Of a stretch of DNA of 36,589 nt, positions 25,301-34,584 are shown one piece after another (positions within the stretch are counted from its first letter, which is position 1; the number at the start of each line of letters is the position of its first letter). A program made the position numbers and the translations under genes. The stretch covers positions 1-36,589 of the forward strand of contig JAIPMN010000300.1 of NCBI GenBank assembly GCA_020650975.1, written 5' to 3'. Below the pieces are notes generated by a model. The model saw only the letters and a list, made by a program, of their open reading frames with translations. It had not been told where the DNA came from and did no database searches. The stretch comes from Apostichopus californicus. Taxonomy: Eukaryota; Echinodermata; Holothuroidea; Aspidochirotida; Stichopodidae.

Positions 25301-28300
25301 GGCAGGGTTTATGAATGTTAAGCTGCAGTGTGGTTCTTTATACCAAATTACTGTTTCAACTCAAAATGTTTGAAATGGGGCACTGCATGAAGTCAGTTGT
25401 CCTTTTGAGGGCGTAGTTCACCAAGGACAACGTCAGAAAAATTGCATTAAATTTGGCTGTCAAATAATATGGCGAGAATTTAGTCATTTAGATTGACTGA
25501 ATCATATTCAGTATTTTTATAATTTGGTTCAATTTTCTTACTTTCATACATTCTCACCTTCTTTTTTCTCATTGTTTTTTTGTTTATTTTTGTTTGTTTG
25601 TTTGTTTTTTTGCAAATTAATGTAAGACTATAGCCTAGATTGTTACATTCAGAAATCACTGAGAATGCTTAAGAACAATACAGCCTGGCAAGTATTCATA
25701 CAGACAGTTTCAACAGTTTTCAGCTTTCCATTATTCAATCTGGTTGTAGGCACTCCTGTCATCCTTGTAGGATCATAAAACGTATTCTCCATGTCATACA
25801 TCTTGGGTGCTCAAAGAGATATTAGTAAATTCATATTTGCGTGGAATGTATTTCCGTAACATTGGTTTAACCCTGCCTACAGCCGGCCGACATCGCGGTA
25901 GTTAAAACCATGAAGAACCCACCGGACGGTGTCAAGTTAGTGATGTCCGCTGTCTGTGTCATGAAGGAGGTTAAACCGGAGAAGATCAACGACCCTGCCG
26001 GGACCGGAGGAAAGATCCTGGATTACTGGGGACCAGCTAAGAAGATGATAGGAGACATGACTTTCCTCAACTCTTTACGGACTTATGACAGGGATCACAT
26101 ACCAGTGAGTAGTAAACAAAATCAATTTTGTCCAGTACAGAAGTCACACTAACGCAAGTTAAGGTACATCCATGTTTTTGTCCTTGTGATGCTTTTAAAG
26201 TTACATAAGAAAAGGTATCAGCATTTCTTTCTTTCAATTTTATTTTCTTTTTTTGGCAATATTATGAAGTATGTCCAGTCATTCTTCGAAAGAAGATTGC
26301 AACCAATCATGCTAAGCCACTCCGCAGGATGTTTCTGTCAAGGAAATGCTTATTGACAAGTATTAAATCAATTCCATTCATTATCTAAAAACATTTGTCA
26401 CCCAGACACTTATTCATATTTCATTAATCAATACCCAAATTAAAAAAAGGTAAAATTGTAAATCTTTCAAATATTTTCTTCATTACTCGAAATGAAGATG
26501 CACTTAGTACTCAAGCTACTGAATTACGTTGTAATGGGATTTTAGTGTATAATTGTGAGTATTAACCAAAGTCTAAAAAGCTGTTTTGATATCATGTATC
26601 ATGCTGTGTTCAACAGAATAAACAAGAATTTCAACAACCATTTGAGGTGCTTTTATATTTTATAAATATTTTTTTCATTTTTATCTATTTTTTTACATTT
26701 TATATTTTATTAGGTGTCGGTCATGAAGAAAATCCGTGCCGAGTTCTCTTCTAATCCTGAGTTTGACCCTATGAAAGTGGCAAAGGCTTCATCTGCCTGC
26801 GAGGGCCTGTGTAAATGGGTGAAGGCTATGGAGGCATATGACAGGGTTGCTAAGGTGGTGGCACCAAAGAAGGAGAAACTAAAGGAAGCTGAAACACAGC
26901 TAGCTGAGACCATGGCTATCCTTAATGGTATGCTAAATTACAACAGCAAAGATATATTGATATTGGGAAGAGCTACGTCACTTTTGGGACTTCCTGTATA
27001 CATTTCAAAGAATTGAAATGCTGGTCAAGCTGGCATCTGTTTTCCTAGCGAACAAAATAAGTTTTTCAATCGGTTTATTATCTTCCTCTCGTGGTCTGTG
27101 TGAACAATTGAAAGCTAATTATAAAAGAGAATAAATACTAATTATATCTGGTATTGTGTTTTTAACTTTATGAGAGAGAGGAAGGGATTAACAGACAAGG
27201 ATTATGTAATACAGCTTAAGAAAATGGTAACACTAGAGTAAATTCTTGACTAAGTTTCATTATTTTTGTTTGGTTTTTTGTTTCCAGTTGGACAATGTAT
27301 TACAATCTTTTGTCATATTTATAACTATATACTCAGCAGTAGAAGATACAGAATGCTTATATAGTTAAATGCTTAGAGTTCTGTTGTGTTGTTTACACCC
27401 ACAGCCAAGAGAGCTGAGCTGAAGGCCGTTGAAGACAGAGTAGCTGCCCTGAAGCAACAGTTCAAAGATATGACCGACAAGAAAGAGCTCTTGGAGAAAC
27501 AGGTTGACCTCTGCGCCAAGAAACTAGACAGAGCTGAGAAGCTGATTGGTGGACTAGGTGGAGAGAAGGACAGGTAAAGTAACACGTGGAAATTAAAGCA
27601 ATCTGGAAGAAAAGTCACTCAGAAGATAAAAAAAGGCTGAAAAAAGGCTTGCCAAATTTCGCCATTGCAGAGGACAGGGAGTTATTCAACTTATTAGTGG
27701 GCAGTAATTGTAAACTAGTTTCAAAGACATTTTTATCACCTACTTAGATGGTTTCGTTACGACGTATGGGTGCAAAACTTGGAGTTCATTACAGCAAGTT
27801 GAACCTCAGGTGCATATGGCTCTGTTTTATTTTTAACTGATGTCTTCAGGCTCATGGTAATGAACAGTAACATTCATGCATCTTTAGGTGAGAAAATCAG
27901 TTTCTTGAAAAACCATTAGAATACTTTTCAGTCGAGGTCCAGTTGAGACTGAATGTGTCAGTCATGTCTAACTATTACACATCTTGTCACTTACAGGTGG
28001 ACGGTGGCAGCAGCATCTCTACAGAATATCTACGATAATTTAATCGGTGACGTCCTCATTTCATCTGGAGTCATCGCATACTTGGGAGCTTTCACATCAG
28101 CTTATAGACTCAGCTGTACCAGTGATTGGACTCAGATATGTCAGGTAACCTTTGCCAATCTTGTTATTTTTGTTACACTTTTTTGTGATTCACTCACCCA
28201 TTTATGGTAGCCTCTGACCCCATTCTCATTCAGATATCTTATCAGCTATCTTGACAGCTCCTCTCATATATTCATTATTTACTCTTCACAAACAATATTA

Positions 28301-31300
28301 CATGCATACATTGTCTGTGTGAATACTGCTTGAAAGTGGCAGCGGTTGTCTTGCATTTTGTTCAGAAACGGGAGGTGTTGGAGTCGGTAAGAGTTAGAAG
28401 TTGATTTTGTTGCTCATTTTCCATTCTTTTGGTTGGGAAATTTTCACAACTTGCATCTTATGAGGCAACATGCAATGATCACATCTTTCCCTTCTCACAA
28501 GCCTCTTCCCTTTTACGCAGTTTAAGATACAAGCACTTCCTTGAGTGAAAGAATTGGTGCTTTCTATATCATGTTCCTCTTATATATTCTTAGCAAGAAC
28601 ACATTTCTCAGTTCATTTAAAGTTTTCCTATAGGCCTTGAAAATTTGATACAGATATATATTTTTTTATTAAATTGGGGGGGGGGATGGGGATGGGGATG
28701 GGGATTGTTTTGTTGCAAACATATTCTCATCATGTTGCATTTTATCTTTGTTGCAGTCAAAGGACATTCCTTGCTCGAATGAATTCTCTCTCAGCAAGAC
28801 ATTGGGAGAACCAATCAAGATAAGAGCCTGGAACATTGCTGGTCTTCCAACTGACAGCTTCTCAATTGATAATGGTGTAATAGTTGACAATGCTAGAAGA
28901 TGGTGAGTTGAATTGATTGCAGAATTTCATTGAAGGAGGTTTTTAGAGGTAATTTGTGACTGATAAAGTTCAGTTTGAGACTGGGATATCTGTTGGGGAG
29001 AGGAGAGGGGTGGTTGTGGAGGGACTTGTATCTTTATGTATTAATAAAGGTGCATTTCCATTAATAAACATTGGAACTACAAACTCACTACCAGCATGAG
29101 TGAGAAGGGGGGGGGGTCGATGGGATTGGCAGCAGTCCCCTAGCAACCCATCTTAACCTTTTGGTAATCTTAACTGGCTATAACCTCTGAATGTGTTACA
29201 TACTTTGGTTCAGGCCTCTCATGATCGACCCCCAAGGACAGGCCAACAAATGGGTGAAGAATTCTGAGAAGGATAACAAACTGAGTGTAATTAAACTGAC
29301 TGATGGTGATTACATGAGAACTCTGGAGAATTGCATTCAGTTTGGTACACCACTCCTGCTGGAGAATGTAGCAGAAGAACTGGACCCGTCCTTGGAACCT
29401 CTGCTCCTGAAACAAGTCTTCAAACAAGGTAAACAACCTTTAGGGTTCAATCAAATGAAGTGGAGATTTATATACAAGAAAGAATGTCTACCATTATCCA
29501 TACAGTTATAAAAGACATTATTACGATCATACACAGACTGACAGTGTGAATTCTGTCCAGCAGAATGGTTGAAGACACACAAGTATGTTAGATCGACATC
29601 CAGCTGCCCATTCAAAAGTTTGCAGAAGATGTAAACTTTTGTTAATACCACAGTCATAACACATTTCTTGTCTAAATTTTGCTGTAATTGCTACATAATG
29701 TGATATCAAATAAATCATCTTATATACGAGAATGGTTCAGAAGTTCGTAATTAACGAAGAAACTAAATTTCACCCTCTTTCGTGGGTTCTTCATCTGTAA
29801 ATATGAAACGTAGAATCCTATTAGCTTTTCAGTGGTTCATTGGAGTCATAGATTTCTGTTTCCTTCCGCCTTAAGTTAAAAAGAACTCTCTATTTTGTCA
29901 CCTACCCTACCCTGTTTTGAGTATTTACCAACATTGTGTTTTGTTTAGTGTGTCTTGTGCATGTAAGAAACTTGATCTAAATGTCACCTTTTAATCCACA
30001 TTCATTCTGCATTTTTAGTGTTTTTTATATATATCAAAATATTTACTTAATGAAATAAATCTAGATTTTTGCATTTCCTATCCATGAATCGTCTTTCTCC
30101 TTTCTCCCCCCTCTCTCTCTCTCTCTCTTTGTTCAGGTGGTGTGGATTGTATTCGTCTCGGGGAGTCAGTCATTGAATATTCACCAGATTTCAGATTTTA
30201 CATCACCACCAAGCTGAGGAACCCTCACTACCTACCAGAACTATCTGTCAAGGTCTCTCTACTCAACTTCATGATCACACCCGACGGTCTAGAGGATCAA
30301 CTGCTTGGAATCACTGTAGCCAAGGAAAGGTACGCATTCCTTACATGACATTTAAGGCATTGAAGACTCTTTCCGAGAAACTTTCCGTTGCTTGCAAGTG
30401 AAGTTTTCTTCTTGTCGCTACAAAATGCAGACAGTAATGAAACGTGATACCTTGTTATCTTTTATCTAGACCTTAGATGTTAATCGCTGCTATGTACACT
30501 GTGTTGTGGGTATTGACCGTAGCTGTATGTATTGACTGTACACTAGTGTCTAATTACCGACAGTAGCAAGCTGTGTGTGTATTTTCTGGGATCGATGGTG
30601 GTGTCTAACACTTCTGTTACACCTCATCCGAAACTAGGTCAAATTACCGGCATGGGACGTTTCTTTGTGCGCAAGTCTTCACTCCCTTTAAACATTCATA
30701 GTGACAGTTTTGTTTATTCGGTATTAAATGTATAAAATAAAGTTGAGTTGCAGCGACGAAAGTGTAACAAAATGTAAGTACTTTCCCTGTAAATTTCTGT
30801 GTGATCATAATTGACGGTTTTTAACCTTAATTCTCTTTCAGACCTGAGCTGGAAGAGGAACGACAGGCTTTAATCCTCCAGAGTGCCGCTAACAAGAAAC
30901 AGCTGAAGGAGATTGAGGATAAGATCCTGGAGACCCTATCCTCATCAGAAGGGAACATCTTGGAGGATGAGACGGCCATTAAAGTACTGGACTCTTCAAA
31001 AGTACTCTCTGATGAGATTTCTAAGAAACAGAAGGTAAGGAAACAGACTACATATTGTTAGAAAGAAATCAAAATTATACTGTAAAATTATCCAATTAGA
31101 CTGTTCATTATTAAATAGAACACATTCCTGCATTGTTTGAGCTGATAGTACACAATGAGCTGAAACAAAGTTACTTTTGCTGATAAATTTAGAGTAGCAT
31201 CAGCCATCTCGAGAACAACTCAGAACAAACAACTGGTTTGACACCTTGCACATTCAAATCACAATAAAAATACACTTAACGATGACAAAATTAAGTAACA

Positions 31301-34300
31301 TATTTAAAAATGTTTTGACATTTTTTTTGAATATCTTCATGAGAAATACAGACAATAGAATGATATCCTTGACAACATGATACCACTTAAGAAATTAAGA
31401 TTTAAGGGAAAAAAATTCAAAAGCAATGTGTCTTTTATAAAGTCAAATGAAAAAGAAGAAGAATTGGTTATCAATATACATAGAAATGGAGTTTATAATT
31501 TTATATAAATTTTAACTTAACCAGACCCTTTCTTTTCACGTCTCGTATTTGTTCTCGAACCTCATCACAGGTGGCTGAAGAGACTGAGAAGAAACTGAAT
31601 GAATCGAGAGCAGGGTATCGACCTATTGCTAAACACGCCAGTGTCTTGTTCTTCTCTATCTCTGACCTGCCTAACATTGATCCTATGTACCAGTATTCAT
31701 TGACTTGGTACGTCAATCTCTTCATCAACTCCATACATGACAGGTAAGACAATGCTTATATTTTTATCTTATATTTTTATTTTTATTTTTCTCTTTTCTT
31801 ATTTCTTGTCCTTTGCCGTTGTTTGGTTAAAATCCTTAATGATTAAATTTCTTGTATTTTTTATTGATATTTGTTATTAGTAGGAAAAGGTGGACTTTTT
31901 AATAATTGCATATTGCTTGAGCACAGGTGACTTTGAGACCCCAAGTAGTATCAACCACTTGTGGGGTATACAGCGTTTGTTAATGCTGATTGCTTATTTC
32001 GGTTTACGAACATTAAAATGGCAAAATGGAAATTTATTGCAAGCGTTGTTTTTAAAATAATAAAAATAACATAAAAAAATAAAATAATATAAGAAAATAA
32101 GTTATCATCTGAATAATAAACTTTCTTTGAGTTTGGAGTTATTTTCTCCTTTTTCATTTTTGCTTGTTTCTTGCTTTTGCCAATTGACTTTATACTTTTA
32201 TTGCAAAAATTGGCTGAAAATAATATTGTACTTTAGGAAGAAGTGAAGGTATTTTTTTTTTTTTGGTAATACAGCTGTTATGGAAACATTTGTGGGATGA
32301 AATTTCTTTATGTTAAACACATAATATATTAAGTTGTCCTTCATGAACAGCAAATCATCTATCTATCCATGCAGTAGTCAATGACTAACAAAGAAGATGC
32401 TTCTCTTCTATAAGTGAAGGTATAAATACTTGTTAGGATGTGCATATTCTTTACATTTTCACTTCCATGAATCTTGATCACAATTTCTCTAATTTTATTT
32501 TTCAGCAACAAATCCAAGATTCTTGAGAAGCGGTTGAGATACCTGTCGGATCACTTCACCTACAACCTCTACTGCAACGTCTGCCGCTCTCTGTTTGAGA
32601 AGGATAAACTACTCTTCTCCTTCCTTCTGTGTACTAACATTCTCATGTAAGTGTTAAATGTATCTGCATGTCGGCTATGGATACGTTGATAGTTAATGTA
32701 CCATAACTGCCAACATACATCGGTTTTGTGTGGTTTTGGGAGAATGTTGATCGGGGTAGTATGCCTGTAATCTTACGAGTAAAACTATTTAGGAAGTGGA
32801 GTGGAAAGGGGAGGCAGTAGAAGGATAAGAAGGTGTGACAAGTATGTGGTTGTTATCACATCAACAGTAGAGAGGGGCAGTTTGCAATGAGATAAGTTTA
32901 CAAAAAGGGTGCTTGTCCAATGCGCCTCCCCCCCCCCCCCCGATTCACCCTTCATCTACTCTTTGAAAAAATGATATTTGTCCATTCCATCATATTCAGA
33001 GACCACTAATAGTGAAGGTACATTTAAATATATAATATGGAGTACTATAATCATGGCTCTGTTTGCATGTCTTAGTGCTCATAATTGTATTACCCCCTGC
33101 AGTAGTAAATGTCAATCCATCATGTGTGCTGAAGTTCATGAGTAACCAAATATCTCCCCCCCCCCCATGCTCCCTCTTGCATTTGACCATGACTTATCTA
33201 TGTGTAACTTGTTATAATCCACATAAAATGAATTATCAACTGAATTATTATCATTATTAATTACAACGATCTTTTAAGAGGGTTGGAAAAAAAGTGCTAA
33301 TCACAGCCGATGCCCTCTGAAGAAAATTAAATACAAAGAGGATACTTTAAAAAAAAAAAAAAAGAACAATTAAGAGCAACAAATAACAAAAGAAAGCTAA
33401 CAACCATGCTAACCACAGCAACCTAACGCCGATAATTTAAATGTTAACAATATCGAAACTCGTAAACTTTTTGTTTGTTTGTGTTATGTTATTCTAAATG
33501 GATTTGACAGATGTAATCCAGCATTGCTGATGGGGTAGTTTTTTACTCATGATGATATACATCCCAGATACTGCATGCTGTATCATATGTTTCTAGTAGC
33601 CAGACTCTTATCATTTCCGTAGCCTTGTAATTAACTCCTCAGCTTTTCTTTCTCTTCCCTCCCCATGCATGACCTGTTTTATCATCTACTGACATATCTT
33701 TATAAAAAGTCATTTAGTTAATCTCATTTCGTATTTTACTGCCGTCTGTGATCTATGCAGAGGGTTGATTAGCTATCCTAGCTGCAGGCTGGATCTCTCA
33801 GCTTAACTAGACGTCATTTTTGCTCTTGTTTCATCATAATTGCAATCTTTATTCCCATCCTCTCTGCATGTTCCTGCTTCTCCCCCATCCCATCTCCGTC
33901 TCTAGTTCTCAAGAAGAAACCCCCGAAGGGTAAGTTCAGCATTAATTTAATTCCCTTCCCTTCATCCTATTACCCATCCATGCAATGCAAATTTTTAGAC
34001 CTCTGTTTTTTTGTTGTTTTTTTTGTGCTTGATGATAAAGTAATCTCGCTACCGATCTTAACTGTCAATAGACTCTATTCTAAGTAATCTCTGTTGGCTG
34101 TAATGAACTTAATCTTGCTGAGAAGTATTCTGTCTCATAAACAAGATATTGTATGATGTTTGGTAAACGTGTGTGTAAAGTATAGGCCTATCGTTATGCC
34201 GTAGAAAATTTCCATATACCCATTGATTTTGGCTATACACAAGAAAGTACTAAAGACTCTCTCAACACTATCATAGGGACATGGTACAGAGAGTAACTTT

Positions 34301-34553
34301 GTCCAACAGCTCTGAACTTTGTCTTTCTTATAAAATTCTATGGTATTTGTGCACAAAACTGTTATACATCTTTGCACTTGTTTAGCAACATGACCATTTT
34401 GCATAGCATTTTTGTTGTGATGCGACACCCAATATGTTTATTCCCTAATGCTATCTTAACCTGAAAATTCACCCTTTTGCAGGTATTAATGTTACCTGTT
34501 ACTAAAGAGGCTTTTTGTTTTGAAAATTTTATTTTCTTTAATTTGTATCAAGA

Positions 34554-34584
<31 letters not shown>

